NCBI RefSeq assembly: GCF_020711255.1
Contig: NZ_JAJFAW010000015.1
Location: 1-64,000 of the forward strand
Length of the DNA: 64,000 nt
Direction of reading: 5' to 3'
From: Hymenobacter plasmatis
Lineage (GTDB): Bacteria > Bacteroidota > Bacteroidia > Cytophagales > Hymenobacteraceae
Part shown: in pieces, positions 1-9,290 of the stretch
Layout: every line of letters starts with the position of its first letter
Position numbering within the stretch: the first letter of the stretch is position 1
Position numbers and translations under genes: made by a program
Notes under the pieces: model-generated
Database searches by the model: none
The model's input: the letters and a program-made list of their open reading frames with translations, nothing else
Told to the model about the DNA's origin: nothing

Positions 1-186
1 AGCGGAGCCTAGGAACTCCCCTTGCAACTTACTGACTCGTTTCTTTTTGCCCTGCTAAAATCCCCAACACGCTCTTACATAAAAACGCCTGGAGAGGCAC
101 CAAATTGCGAGTTCGAAAAGGCATTGCCGATGCAACTGTTTACTAATAAAGCACTCTCCATCATAATATGTGAATGCAATTAGGCG

Positions 187-1200
187 CTACGCTAATTCCT
201 CCACAATGGATAACTTAAATGGGAATTTACTAGAAGCAAAAGCAGGTTTAAAGTACTTCAACATTGTTCTCTGGTGTCTTAGAGAATAGAAAGTGCCTTT
301 GAGCATATTTTTGTGACCCTCTCTAATCTTGGCGCTTCTAAAAGGCATTTGCAGAGTATTTGTAATATAATTCATAATAAACAGGATGTTGAAAATTACA
401 AGACCAAAATAACCACTTTGCTTAAAAACAAGTAGCATAATCGATAGGTAAAATTGACGGTCCGTTTGTTCATTTTTAATCAAGCTAGAACTTGTACCCC
501 CTCCAATGTGGGTAATACTAGCGTCTGGAGTGTACATTAGCCGATAGCCCTTGTCATTAATTCGATAGCACCATTCTGTCTCCTCACCATACATAAAAAA
601 ATCAGGGTCAAATGGTTTTACCTTCTCGACCACTGCTCTTCGCACCACCATAAATGCTCCCAGCATGGCTTGAACAGCATGCTCCTTCTCGTGCATTGAC
701 GCTACATATTCCTCCTGACGGTATTTGCCATAACCCACCTTTGATGCTACAAAACTTATAATTGCATTATTGAGCAAGGTCGCTTTTAGGCCTATGCGGT
801 AATCCCAAGCTGAGTTCTGCCTGCTGCCATCGAGTGAAAGGATTTTACACCCCACTCCCGCTAAATCAGCCTCTTGCTTATGCAAATCCATATACCTTAC
901 GCATGTGTTTATCCCTTGATCTAGATTTAATGTATCCGAATTCAAAATCAAAAGGTATTCGCCCTTAGATACAGCAATTCCTAAATTATTTCCTCTAGCA
1001 AATCCACTGTTTTCAACACTCTTAATCAACTTTATCAAAGGAAATGCCATTCTAAAGTCTTCTGGGTCACGCTCTACAGAAGCATTATCAACTAGAATAA
1101 CTTCAAAATCAAAATTCCAAGTGTTTTTATAGATATCGCGCAAACAATCACACGTCATCTCATAAGTGTTATAGTTTATTATGATTATCGAAAGTTTCAT
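187..1200 (-). CDS. Family 2 glycosyltransferase (rhamnosyltransferase-like)
   Basis: This 337-residue protein has a GT-A fold glycosyltransferase domain. It starts MKLSIIIINYNTYEM, has the nucleotide-binding pattern VDNAS near residue 38, GFARGNNLGI near 66 and a metal-binding NSDT near 88. EETEWCYR near residue 206 is typical of WbbL-like rhamnosyltransferases. A hydrophobic stretch near residues 255-280 may anchor it to the inner face of the cytoplasmic membrane. It is the most distal recognisable gene of the minus-strand polysaccharide locus and probably adds one sugar to the repeat unit. Donor and acceptor cannot be read from the sequence. The gene is noticeably AT-rich compared with the sugar-nucleotide genes upstream, as often seen for horizontally exchanged glycosyltransferases. 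Confidence 0.9.
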   Translation of the reverse strand: MKLSIIIINYNTYEMTCDCLRDIYKNTWNFDFEVILVDNASVERDPEDFRMAFPLIKLIKSVENSGFARGNNLGIAVSKGEYLLILNSDTLNLDQGINTCVRYMDLHKQEADLAGVGCKILSLDGSRQNSAWDYRIGLKATLLNNAIISFVASKVGYGKYRQEEYVASMHEKEHAVQAMLGAFMVVRRAVVEKVKPFDPDFFMYGEETEWCYRINDKGYRLMYTPDASITHIGGGTSSSLIKNEQTDRQFYLSIMLLVFKQSGYFGLVIFNILFIMNYITNTLQMPFRSAKIREGHKNMLKGTFYSLRHQRTMLKYFKPAFASSKFPFKLSIVEELA

Positions 1201-1464
1201 TTACTAAACATTTATGGGTTTAAACAAATAATAAGGGTCAAAATGCCTTGATTGTTGACGTAAATTTCTAAAACTCTGTTAGAAATTAGAGCTTATGAAT
1301 GTTTATGCCGCTTAATGAGGCCAAAAACAGCCATTTTTCACAGGTAGCTTAGTAAGCTTGCTGCTACAGAGGTGCTATTTGATGCACCAAATATCCTCGT
1401 GCAACATAGCACTTTTAATATTCAACTGGCTCTTAGTCTTTCATCTCAGCTGATTTAAAGATTA

Positions 1465-2652
1465 TCAATTGTGTTTCTGCAGAACACCAGTGATGGTTTC
1501 CTTTAACTGAACCAAGTCCACCAAAATGTCGGAATGGTTAGGGTCAAGGCCGGTCTGTACGATGGGGGAGCATAGCAGACAACTGTACTGTACTCCGATA
1601 GCCGATGCTAAGTGGTAATAGCATAGGTTCATGCTCTCAGCATTCATAAACTCTATTACATGCGAGCCGGTAGGCAAGAATAAAAGATTAGTCAGACCCG
1701 CACCGTGCATTCCAACCAGGATTTCCGAGTCGCGCAACAATTCAACTTGTTCGGCGAAACTATGGTCTTCTAGGTAGACTACTGCGAAATCGTACTGATG
1801 TAACAAGGCTACCACTTGCGCCTCATTGCACGGTTTTCGTTTATGAGCACGTGCGCGCGAAACGTAGAGGCGCTTTGGTTTATGAGGCGTAGCTAGCGGC
1901 GTCGCGTGTTGCAGCAAAGCATCGCGAACCTGCTGAATGAGTTCAGGGTCATGCAATCCCCCGGATGCCACGGGCTCTGGAAAAATCAATTCGTTGACTT
2001 TCACCACGTCCTGTTTTCCAATAAAGTGCAGATTACAGAAACCGAGGTAGGCTAAGCTTTCTCGCGCAAAAGCCGGTAAGGCATGTGGCAACAGCAGGGT
2101 ACATGTTGAGTAATGCTGGCGCAGCAACAAAAGGCGGGGCAAGGCATCGCAAAACCAGTGGTAGTAGTTCTGAGCTGACCAACTCTCGTATGCTAGCACC
2201 AAAGGCAGTTGGGTATCGGCCAAGGGGTGCCGTACCTGTGCCCCCCATTGGCGGGCTAAGAAAGCACTTTTTTGCCGCCCTTCTAAAGAACTATACACAT
2301 GCGCCGGGTTGTCGGGACGCACCAGACTTGGCTGAAAGATGCGGCCGTTCCGAAATACAACTCCTAAGTATGAAACATACACGTTGCGCAGCGTGTAGAG
2401 GTATTTGGGGGAAAAGGATATCGGTTCTCGAAACCTATCTGCATGGCTAGCGGGAATAGTGGCCATATTGACTGGTAGTGTCGCAGTAAAAGCAGGTATT
2501 GCATCCCGCATGGCCAATTTTGCAGATTGCTCGTCTGTCCATTCGGGCAATAGTGCAACGGCTTTATCCGCAAGGTCCATAAGCACCCGTTTAAAGCGAG
2601 AAATAACTGATGTGGACATCTGAATCTTGAATGAACTAGAAAAGTTCGGCAA
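1465..2652 (-). CDS. Family 61 glycosyltransferase (DUF563)
   Basis: The 395-residue protein resembles GT61/DUF563 capsular polysaccharide enzymes. Signatures are QNYYHWFCDALPRLLLL near residue 160, KRLYVSRARAHKR near 265 and GMHGAGLTNLLFLPTGSHVIEF near 315-335, the last being the family hallmark. There is no signal peptide, consistent with a cytoplasmic enzyme of polysaccharide assembly. It lies between an AT-rich GT2 gene and a degraded IS5-type transposase, so the surrounding order has been rearranged. The start at 2652 follows a non-coding gap; a later Met (residue 12, MSTSVISRF) is also possible. Sugar specificity is unknown. Confidence 0.85.
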   Translation of the reverse strand: MPNFSSSFKIQMSTSVISRFKRVLMDLADKAVALLPEWTDEQSAKLAMRDAIPAFTATLPVNMATIPASHADRFREPISFSPKYLYTLRNVYVSYLGVVFRNGRIFQPSLVRPDNPAHVYSSLEGRQKSAFLARQWGAQVRHPLADTQLPLVLAYESWSAQNYYHWFCDALPRLLLLRQHYSTCTLLLPHALPAFARESLAYLGFCNLHFIGKQDVVKVNELIFPEPVASGGLHDPELIQQVRDALLQHATPLATPHKPKRLYVSRARAHKRKPCNEAQVVALLHQYDFAVVYLEDHSFAEQVELLRDSEILVGMHGAGLTNLLFLPTGSHVIEFMNAESMNLCYYHLASAIGVQYSCLLCSPIVQTGLDPNHSDILVDLVQLKETITGVLQKHN

Positions 2653-2856
2653 TTATTTTCCCAAAATGAAAAGCAAAAGTACTCCTCAGTAAACTGAGGA
2701 GGTACAGTTCAGGAGGACAGCACTGTAATGTAGCCTATAAAAGAGCATGTCAAGAACTGCAAGTAATTGGTAGACAGAAATATCAGTCAAATCATTCCTT
2801 TTCTTCATCCTACCAAAGATGTATAAGACGGACTTGATTGATTCCCAGTGGCATTT

Positions 2857-3430
2857 TATTCAAGTAGCCTTTCCGATATGCGCTGCCACATTCATTCGCG
2901 GCGCCTGATTGTCAACGCTTGGCTCTACTGGTCCAAGAGCCGCTGCCAGTTGCGGCTCTTGCCACAGGAGTTCCCACCCTTTCCGCTGGTCTACTGCTAT
3001 TTCCGCCGCTGGCAAGCCGAAGTCCGCTGGGCGGGTCAAGTAGTTCCTTGCGCTCCGCCACCGCCAGCGGGCGACTCCCTTACGCCTCCCGGGCCCGAAC
3101 AGCGTGGCCTGGCTCAATGCCCAATCCATCAGATGCAGTGAGCGCGGCGTGCTAGCCAATGGCTTTGACGCGCACAAGAAAATCCAGGGTCGCAAATACG
3201 AGCGCGTGGTTGATACGGGCGGCTTGCTGCTGGCCACTTACGTCGGGCCACGAAAACGACTGGGTCGGCGACAAAGCAGCCCTCTATACCTGCATAAGCA
3301 AGGCTTTAAGCAGCTTCGCTTTGTGATGGCTGATGCCGGCGAAGGCGACCGACCCCTAGCCGATCGGGCCCAAGTCACCAAAACTTTTCAACCAACTGAA
3401 TTACATCAGGACTACGCTCTTCTTACTTAA
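2857..3430 (+). pseudogene. IS5-family transposase remnant
   Basis: Two reading-frame fragments on the plus strand look like parts of an IS5-type DDE transposase. The first contains CQLRLLPQEFPPFPLVYCYFRRWQAE, matching the N-terminal CQWRLLPxDFPPxxxVYxYFRRW pattern of the family (about 2,935-3,025). The second contains GFDAHKKIQGRKYERVVDT, the central GxDAxKKIxGRKRHxxVDT block (about 3,160-3,215), and runs to a stop at 3,430. The part between is frameshifted and shortened, and the DDE core is incomplete, so it cannot be active. It ends almost on the stop codon of the convergent glycosyltransferase at 3,427, so the insertion may have set the distal boundary of that transcript. No clear terminal inverted repeats were found. 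Confidence 0.75.
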
Positions 3431-4353
3431 AAAACGTCGCGCACTACGTACAGCGGCCGCTGCCGCGCCGCGTCAAGTCCGCGCCACACGTACTCGCCTA
3501 TTACTCCCAGCGCTATCATCTGAAAAGCAGAGACAAACAGCAGCACAACCATCAGCGTGGTCCATCCTGCAGGCTCGTTAGCACTTGAAATTTTCAGGGC
3601 AATGACGTAAAGTCCATATAATAAAGCAATAGCACCAAGGCTAAGACCCAGTACTGAAATAGCCCGAATGGGCACAAAGGAGAAAGCCATTAGCGAATCA
3701 ATGAATAGCTTTACCTTCTTGGAAAGCGTCCAGCGCGATTTGCCGATTTGACGCTTACGGCGGGTATACGGGATATTTACGTAGGCAAAACCCATCCATA
3801 CCATAAGGTAGAACACGTTGGAATTCCGCTCGTGCAACTTAAGGACCTCAGTAGCTACTTGCCGGTCAAAGAACACGAAATCAAAGCCACCGTCGGGAAT
3901 ATTGCTCAGGGCCAGGTTCTTCATCAGCCAATGAAACAGCTTGGCCATGGCCACCGCAAGGCCGGCCTCTTCCCGGTCCTGGCGGTTGCCGATGACCAGT
4001 TTGTATCCCTGTCGCCAGTGGGCGTACATCTGAACTATCAGCTCGGGCGGGTCCTGCAGGTCGGCGGTGATGACGGCCATGCAGTCGCCGGTGGCGTACG
4101 CCATGCCGGCCACGATGGCGTTGTAGGAACCCACGTTACTTGCTAGGTCCACGATGCGGATAAAGCCGGGGTATTCGCCCTGCACCCGGCGCAGGGCGCC
4201 TAGGGTGTCGTCACCGGAGCCGTCGTTCACGAACACATACTCAAACGTTACGTCGGGCGGGAAATTCGTCTCATTCGCCACCAGTTCGCGGGCCGTAACC
4301 GGGACGTTATCCTCGTTAAAGTAGCAGGGAATGATGACAGAGAGCTTGGGCAT
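3427..4353 (-). CDS. GT2 polyprenyl-phosphate-type glycosyltransferase with two C-terminal TM helices (GtrB/DPM1-like)
   Basis: The product (308 residues from Met at 4353) starts MPKLSVIIPCYFNEDNV and carries FVNDGSGDDT, SYNAIVAGMAYATGD and ITADLQDPPEL, the dolichyl-phosphate-mannose-synthase pattern with its DLQD metal site. RKRQIGKSRWTLSKK precedes two hydrophobic helices (roughly residues 230-255 and 270-295). Such proteins usually transfer a sugar from a nucleotide donor to undecaprenyl phosphate, or modify O-antigen. An in-frame Met 105 bases upstream exists, but the family N-terminus is at MPKLSV, so 4353 is chosen. It lies 38 bases downstream of the fdtB-like aminotransferase. A decayed copy of this gene is at 24,425-24,752. 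Confidence 0.9.
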   Translation of the reverse strand: MPKLSVIIPCYFNEDNVPVTARELVANETNFPPDVTFEYVFVNDGSGDDTLGALRRVQGEYPGFIRIVDLASNVGSYNAIVAGMAYATGDCMAVITADLQDPPELIVQMYAHWRQGYKLVIGNRQDREEAGLAVAMAKLFHWLMKNLALSNIPDGGFDFVFFDRQVATEVLKLHERNSNVFYLMVWMGFAYVNIPYTRRKRQIGKSRWTLSKKVKLFIDSLMAFSFVPIRAISVLGLSLGAIALLYGLYVIALKISSANEPAGWTTLMVVLLFVSAFQMIALGVIGEYVWRGLDAARQRPLYVVRDVF

Positions 4354-4391
4354 AAGGGTAAAATAAAAAAACTTGGCGCGCAGTGAATTGA

Positions 4392-5495
4392 CTAGCGCGG
4401 AAGGCTGCGAATGGCAGCGGCCACGGCGGCCACATGAGCTTCCTGCATGCCGGGCCACATGGGCAAACTCAGGCAGGTAGCGGCCAACTCTTCAGCGATA
4501 GGAAAGCGCCCGGCCGGCAGGTTCAGGCTGGCATATGCCTGCTGTCGGTGCGGTGGCACCGGATAGTGAATCATGGTGCTGATGCCGGCGGCTGCCAAGT
4601 GCTGCTGCAAGGCATCGCGGCGCCCGTGGTGCACCACGTAAAGGTGATAGACATTCGTAGCGCCGGGGGCCGTGCGTGGCAGATGTAACCCTTCGATGCC
4701 AGCCAAATGTTGCCCATACCAAGCGGCCACCTGCTGGCGCAGATCTGTCCAGGTGGGCAAATGCGGGAGCTTCACACGGAGCAAGGCTCCTTGCAACTCA
4801 TCAAGGCGGGAGTTGTAGCCGACTACCGAATTATAGTACTTCTGCTGCGAGCCGTAATTGCGCAGCACCTGAAGCTTCTGGGCCAAATCTGCATCGTTGG
4901 TGGTTATGGCCCCGGCATCGCCGAGGGCGCCCAGGTTTTTGCCGGGGTAGAAGCTGGTACCGTTTACGGCCCCAAAACTGCCGGTTAGTTGGCCCTCGAA
5001 CACAGCTCCCTGCGCCTGTGCATTGTCCTCCACCACCTGCAGGCCGTAGCGGTGGGCAATGGCCATAATTTCGCGCATGCGGCAGGCCTGGCCGTAGAGA
5101 TGCACTGGCATGATGGCACGGGTGCGCGTCGTGAGAGCAGCCTCAATCAGTTTGGGGTTAAGGTTGCTGGTGATGGGGTCTGGCTCCACGGCCACGGGGG
5201 TGGCGCCCACTTGCGTCACGGCCAGCCAGGTGGCGATGTACGTATTGGATGGTACAATAACCTCGTCACCAGGACCTATTCCGAGCACTCGCAGGGCTAA
5301 GGTCAGTGCATCGAGGCCATTGGCCACGCCCACTGCATATTCAACGTGGTTGAAGGCAGCATACTCCTCTTCGAAGCGTTTCACCTCTTGGCCCAGCACG
5401 TACCAGTGCGAATCGTAAACGCGGGCGAAGGCTTCCGTCATGGCTCCACGTAACGGCCCATGTTGGGGCTCAAAAGACAGGAAGGGAACGTTCAC
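4392..5495 (-). CDS. DegT/DnrJ/EryC1 sugar aminotransferase (FdtB/QdtB-like)
   Basis: This is a 367-residue PLP-dependent sugar aminotransferase of the DegT/StrS fold. Visible signatures are GVANGLDAL near residue 58, [12 protein letters not shown] near 80, PVHLYGQA near 130, [11 protein letters not shown] near 155 and [15 protein letters not shown] near 183, whose Lys is the PLP Schiff-base residue. With the FdtA-like ketoisomerase and an acetyltransferase upstream, it likely aminates C3 of a dTDP-3-keto-6-deoxyhexose to give dTDP-Fuc3N or dTDP-Qui3N (inference from context). No dTDP-glucose synthase or dehydratase is in the window, so the precursor must come from elsewhere. Two broken copies of related genes lie at 6,886-7,915 and 24,799-24,870. 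Confidence 0.9.
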   Translation of the reverse strand: MNVPFLSFEPQHGPLRGAMTEAFARVYDSHWYVLGQEVKRFEEEYAAFNHVEYAVGVANGLDALTLALRVLGIGPGDEVIVPSNTYIATWLAVTQVGATPVAVEPDPITSNLNPKLIEAALTTRTRAIMPVHLYGQACRMREIMAIAHRYGLQVVEDNAQAQGAVFEGQLTGSFGAVNGTSFYPGKNLGALGDAGAITTNDADLAQKLQVLRNYGSQQKYYNSVVGYNSRLDELQGALLRVKLPHLPTWTDLRQQVAAWYGQHLAGIEGLHLPRTAPGATNVYHLYVVHHGRRDALQQHLAAAGISTMIHYPVPPHRQQAYASLNLPAGRFPIAEELAATCLSLPMWPGMQEAHVAAVAAAIRSLPR

Positions 5496-5504
5496 GCCGC
5501 AAAG

Positions 5505-6455
5505 TTAATCTGAAAAGCAAGCCAGCACATGGGCCGTACTGCCCAGCCGAAAACCCAGCTTCTCACAGCTGCGAAAGACGGGCCGGTTTGTTGCTTGCGT
5601 GGTCATGAGCACATACGGCATCCCGAGTCCCGTCGCACGGCGCACGGCCTCAGCCACCAGCTTCACGTGCCAGCCGCGGTTTTGCGAGCCAACGGCAGCC
5701 AGCAGCACCCGCGACAACCCGCTGCCCTGGATATCGAGGTCTGGGGCTGTATCGGCAATGGCCAGAAATGAGTCTACCGGCAAACCAGCTTCATCGGGCA
5801 CGAGCACGGCGTCGGCGGCGTAGGTGCCGGCTACGGCCGCTTCGGCGTAACGCGCCAACAGCGCATCGGCGCGGGATTCTCCAAACCAAGGGTCAGCATG
5901 AAACCGGTCATACGCGTTGCGCGCCGTGGCCGCTACCTGTCCGATGTGCGCGGCTTCATCTAACCTCGCTAGGCGCACTGGCACAACCGGCACGGCTAGA
6001 GGCTCGGCCGTGGACCGGTAAAAAGTCAGCCGGGTTTCAATCAGTCGCCAGCCCCCGCCGCTCAGGGCCTGCAAGAGGGCCACGTCTTCGGCCGGCACCA
6101 CGCTGAAGGCGTAGTATGGCCCACGCTTGGCCAGTTCGCCACGCAGGTCCGCTGCCGCCTGAGCCAGCAGTTGTGGGTCCGTGTCCTTAGCAAATAACCC
6201 GGTAAACAGCCGATAGGTAGTGGTGCCGGAAAACTCCGAATCCCAAGGCAAGTGTCGTAGCAGCCATTGGCCTCCTGCACCAAGTGCCATCGGCAGCACT
6301 TCTTCCCCTACCCCACTGCCAAAGCGTATAGCCATTCCCGTGCCGTAGCGCGCCTGCTGAGCCACTGTCGGAAGCTCGCGCAAAAAATGCGTGGGGGAAT
6401 GTAGCCCTAGCTCGGTGGCCCGAGCCGCTACCAGAGCCGCATCAACGGAAGGCAT
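5505..6455 (-). CDS. GNAT-family acetyltransferase (dTDP-amino-sugar N-acetyltransferase, WecD-like)
   Basis: About 316 residues with a C-terminal GNAT domain. SQNRGWHVKLVAEAVRRATGLGMPYV near residues 255-280 has the expected acetyl-CoA-binding segment, followed by TNRPVFRSCEKLGFR, the usual GNAT N-x-x-x-x-x-x-Y/C-E-K-x-G-F ending. The N-terminal half (MALGAGGQWLLRHLPWDSEFSG) resembles the WecD/RffC TDP-fucosamine acetyltransferase layout. It sits between fdtA-like and fdtB-like genes, so it probably N-acetylates the 3-amino group. ATG at 6455 overlaps the fdtA stop as TAATG, a coupled start; a Met at 6470 is an alternative. Known FdtC enzymes are left-handed beta-helix acetyltransferases, so a GNAT here would be a non-homologous replacement. 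Confidence 0.8.
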   Translation of the reverse strand: MPSVDAALVAARATELGLHSPTHFLRELPTVAQQARYGTGMAIRFGSGVGEEVLPMALGAGGQWLLRHLPWDSEFSGTTTYRLFTGLFAKDTDPQLLAQAAADLRGELAKRGPYYAFSVVPAEDVALLQALSGGGWRLIETRLTFYRSTAEPLAVPVVPVRLARLDEAAHIGQVAATARNAYDRFHADPWFGESRADALLARYAEAAVAGTYAADAVLVPDEAGLPVDSFLAIADTAPDLDIQGSGLSRVLLAAVGSQNRGWHVKLVAEAVRRATGLGMPYVLMTTQATNRPVFRSCEKLGFRLGSTAHVLACFSD

Positions 6456-6862
6456 TATTTCGCCTGCCATACCCGCCTAAACTCATCGTAGTCCCGAATA
6501 TAGTCGGCCTCGTTGTAGAGCACCGACGACAGCACCAACTGCACGGCTGAGTGTGAGTACTGCATGGTGTGCCAGGCATGCGGCGGCACGTACAATCCTA
6601 CATTAGGGTCGTCGAGCCGAAAGGTTTGCATCGTTCCGTCGGCTAGCTCGGTGAGAACGGTGATGCGTCCAGCAGCGGCAATCAACACCTGCTCCGTCTC
6701 ATGATGAGCATGCCGACCACGTACTATGCTCTCCGGCGTGTAGTAGGTCCAATATATCCGCTGAATGTCGAAGGGAACAAATGTATTTTGCTCAACGACA
6801 GAAATATAACCAATCTCTGGGTTGCCCAATTTAGGAAATTCTATCAAATGCGGGTTTAACAT
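6455..6862 (-). CDS. fdtA: dTDP-4-keto-6-deoxyhexose 3,4-ketoisomerase, FdtA/QdtA (WxcM-like cupin)
   Basis: A 135-residue single-domain cupin. The pattern YYTPESIVRGRHAHHETEQVL (about residues 40-60) matches the Y..G..RG.HAHH...Q motif of FdtA/QdtA/WxcM, whose His and Tyr residues do proton transfer. YVPPHAWHTMQ and SVLYNEADYIRDYDEF complete the family signature. The enzyme moves the keto group from C4 to C3 of dTDP-4-keto-6-deoxyglucose; FdtA gives the galacto and QdtA the gluco product, which I cannot distinguish by eye. The start at 6862 (MLNPHLIEFPKLGN) fits the family length; a Met seven residues upstream exists. The stop overlaps the acetyltransferase start. Confidence 0.88.
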   Translation of the reverse strand: MLNPHLIEFPKLGNPEIGYISVVEQNTFVPFDIQRIYWTYYTPESIVRGRHAHHETEQVLIAAAGRITVLTELADGTMQTFRLDDPNVGLYVPPHAWHTMQYSHSAVQLVLSSVLYNEADYIRDYDEFRRVWQAK

Positions 6863-6885
6863 TGGACTGTTGTGTAAAAGCAAGG

Positions 6886-7915
6886 TTACCCTCTATCCCC
6901 TAAGAAGCTTCGGATAGCCGTAGCCACCGCTAGAATGCGCTCCTGCGTCATTCCCGGCCACATGGGCAAGCTCAAACACGTCGGGGCCAACTCCTCCGCC
7001 AGAGGATAGGTGCCCAGCAGAATGGCCAGGTGGGCGTAGGTCTGCTGCTGGGGCGGAATTGTGTAGTAAATAAGCGTACTCATTCCCTGCTCTGTCAGGT
7101 GTTGCTGCAGGGAAGCACCCTGAGTAGTTCGAAACACGTACAGGTGGTATACGTGCGTGGCACTGGGGTCCGTTACAAGCAGTAACAGGTCAGGTATCCC
7201 GGCAAGTTGCTGGTTATAGAGCTGAGCAACATTTTGACGCTGTAAAAACCATTGCGGCAAATAGTTAAGCTTAACCCGCAAAACGGCTGCCTATTGCTCA
7301 TCCAGTAGCGAGTTATGGCCAATTACTTCGTTGTAGTATTTCTGCTGAGAGCCGTAGTTGCGCCATACCTGAATCTTATGCGCCCGTTCAGCATCATTCG
7401 TTGTAACAGCTCCGGCGTCGCCGTCCGCGCGCAGGTTCTTGGCCGGATAGAAGCTGGTGCTGTTCACGGCTCCGAAGCTTACGGTCATTCCTCCCATATG
7501 GCTCCCTGAGCCTGGGCGTTATCTTCAACCACCCACCAGTTGTGCCGACGGGCAACTTTCAGAATGGAGCCCATCTCGCAGGCTTGTCCGTAAAGATGTA
7601 CAGGCATTATTCCTTTGGTGCGAGTCGTGATTGAGCTGTTTCCAAGCGAGCAGGGTCAATATTGTATGTGCAAGGACTTGGCTTGACAGGGACCGGCACA
7701 GCACCCACGAAGGATATGGCCAGCCAAGTAGCAATGTAGGTGTTGCTAGGAACAATGGTTTCGTCGCCCGGCTCCACCTCCAGCGCCTCTAATGCCAAGT
7801 GCAGTGCATCAAGGCCATTGGCGACGCCCACAGTGTGAGCAACGAGGTTGAATACGCTGTAGTCAGCTTCAAAATTCTTGACCTTCTCGCCAAGATATAC
7901 TCTATACATCTGCAA
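6886..7915 (-). pseudogene. Decayed DegT-type sugar aminotransferase (second fdtB-like gene)
   Basis: Reading minus-strand fragments in order gives an almost full aminotransferase: [84 protein letters not shown] and finally LSLPMWPGM near the C-terminus. It is broken by a frameshift near 7,635, another near 7,495, and an in-frame TAG at 7,291-7,293 where the intact gene has a Gln codon (LDELQGA versus LDEQ-stop-A). The first 25 or so residues are not recognisable. Divergence from the intact gene at 4,392-5,495 is large, so this looks like an older paralogue rather than a recent duplicate. It ends 23 bases before the fdtA start and abuts the IS3 element at 8,058. Confidence 0.85.
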
Positions 7916-8108
7916 TAGCTACCAGGATTTTAGAGCGAATTGGGTTGTGTTGCTGGGCAAAAGATAGGAATGGATTATTCATCCATAGGAGGGTTACACA
8001 AAAAACTGCTAAGCAAAGATAATGGAGCCTTATCAGTTCGGGTGTTCATCCAAGAAGTGGTGTGGTCCAGTAAAAACGGACAGCGAGAAGTCTTAACTTC
8101 CGCTGCCC

Positions 8109-8410
8109 ATGACTGAAAAACAGAATCCTGGAGGGGCCCCTCCACCCGCAAGAAATACACGCCGGCTTTCAAGGCCGAGTGGGTGCGCCAAGTAGCGGCC
8201 GGAGCCCGGCAAAGCGACGTGGCCCGTGCCAAAGGCATTACACCGGTGCTGCTGGACCACTGGCAGCGCCAGGCGCTTAAACAGGTCGTGCCCAGCAGCG
8301 CCGAACGTGCGGAAATCAAGCAACTGCGCGCCGAGCTCCGGCGCGTGGAAATGGAGCGCGACATTTTAAAAAAAGTCGTGACCATCTTTTCCCAACCGCT
8401 TCAATCATGA
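8109..8410 (+). pseudogene. IS3 OrfA (transposase DNA-binding subunit), probably frameshifted
   Basis: From 8,140 the frame reads TRKKYTPAFKAEWVRQVAAG, then LLDHWQRQALKQ and ELRRVEMERDILKKV, the helix-turn-helix plus leucine-zipper arrangement of IS3 OrfA. The only good ATG (8,109, MTEKQNPGG) is in another frame, and the correct frame has a TGA at 8,114-8,116. A one-base indel in the G/C run near 8,130 would join them. A GTG at 8,183 could start a shortened protein, but this lacks the first helix. The gene ends at 8,410, overlapping the orfB ATG at 8,407 as usual for IS3. Confidence 0.7.
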
Positions 8411-9260
8411 GCCGTTACGCGTTTATTCAAGGCTGCACGGAGCCGTGGCCGGTGCAGGTGCTCTGCCGCTTGTTGGCCGTGAGCGCGGCCGGCTATTACC
8501 AGTGGCGAGGGCGGCCTGCCGCCGAGGCACCCTGGCACCGAGCCGCCCAGCAAGCGTTTGCGTGCCATGCCAGCCGCTACGGTACCCGGCGGCTGCGGGC
8601 CGAATTGCGGACCAAAGGCCACGCTGCGCACGTGGCTGCGCCGGCACTGGCTGCGGGCCCTGAGCACCCGCCCGCAACGGCCCCGCACCACCGTGGCCGA
8701 CCCGGCCGGCGGCCGTGGTCACCGAATACTGCTTGCTGGGCCAGCCCGCGCCCACCGCCCCTGACCAAGTGTAAGTCGGCGACATCACGTACTTGCCCCT
8801 GGTGGACGGGCGCTGGTGTTACCTGGCCACCTGGCGCGATGCCTACTCCCGGCGCGTGGTCGGCTGGCACCTGGCCGCGCAGATGCCGACTGAACTCGTG
8901 CTGCTGGCTCTAGAGCAGGCCCTGACGCTGCGCCAACCCGCGCCGGGCTTGATTATTCACGCCGACCGCAGCAGCAGTACACCAGCGCCGCTTGCCGGGC
9001 CCGTGTCGCCCAAGCCGGGGCCCCGCCCAGCGTCAGCAGGCCCCGAAAATTCCTACGACAACGCCCAGGCAGAATCCGGTTGGAGCACGCTCAAAACCGA
9101 ATTGCTACCCCACTGCACTGCATTCGACTCCCTCGAAGAAGCCCGCCTGAAAGTGGCTCACAACCTCGACACCTACTTCAACCTCGACCGCCGCCATTCC
9201 GCCTTGGGCTACCACTCGCCCCACCAAATTGAACACAACTTGAAAAGCAACCCACCTTAG
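8407..9260 (+). pseudogene. IS3 OrfB transposase, frameshifted
   Basis: The N-terminal part reads MSRYAFIQGCTEPWPVQVLC and ASRYGTRRLRAEL, typical of OrfB. A frameshift near 8,620 moves the sequence to a frame with LRTWLRRHWLRALSTRPQRPRTT, and further shifts near 8,700-8,780 lead to DITYLPLVDGRW and YSRRVVGWHLAAQMPTE. The first catalytic Asp is in DITYLP, but the second motif is HADRSSST instead of HSDRGSQY, and the region after it is scrambled. The Glu motif NSYDNAQAES is intact and the end (RRHSALGYHSP) is normal. Several frame breaks mean no active DDE enzyme is made. Confidence 0.85.
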
Positions 9261-9290
9261 CTCACTGTCCGTTTCCACTAGACCACCCCA

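Larger units (their letters stand above)
8058..9290. mobile_element. IS3-family insertion sequence (degenerate, both ends present)
   Basis: Both terminal inverted repeats can be seen: the left end at 8,058-8,090 begins TGGTGTGGTCCAG and the right end at 9,258-9,290, read on the minus strand, begins TGGGGTGGTCTAG. The two share ACGGACAG further in. Between them lie an orfA and a broken orfB on the plus strand. No clear target-site duplication is visible; the right side is joined directly to a second IS3-type fragment lacking its left end, so a deletion or recombination has removed the original flank. The element separates the fdt module from the upstream glycosyltransferase block. Confidence 0.85.

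Noticed and set aside
8423..8870. Open frames antisense to the IS3 transposase.
   Set aside because: They overlap recognised transposase motifs in the sense strand and have no family features.
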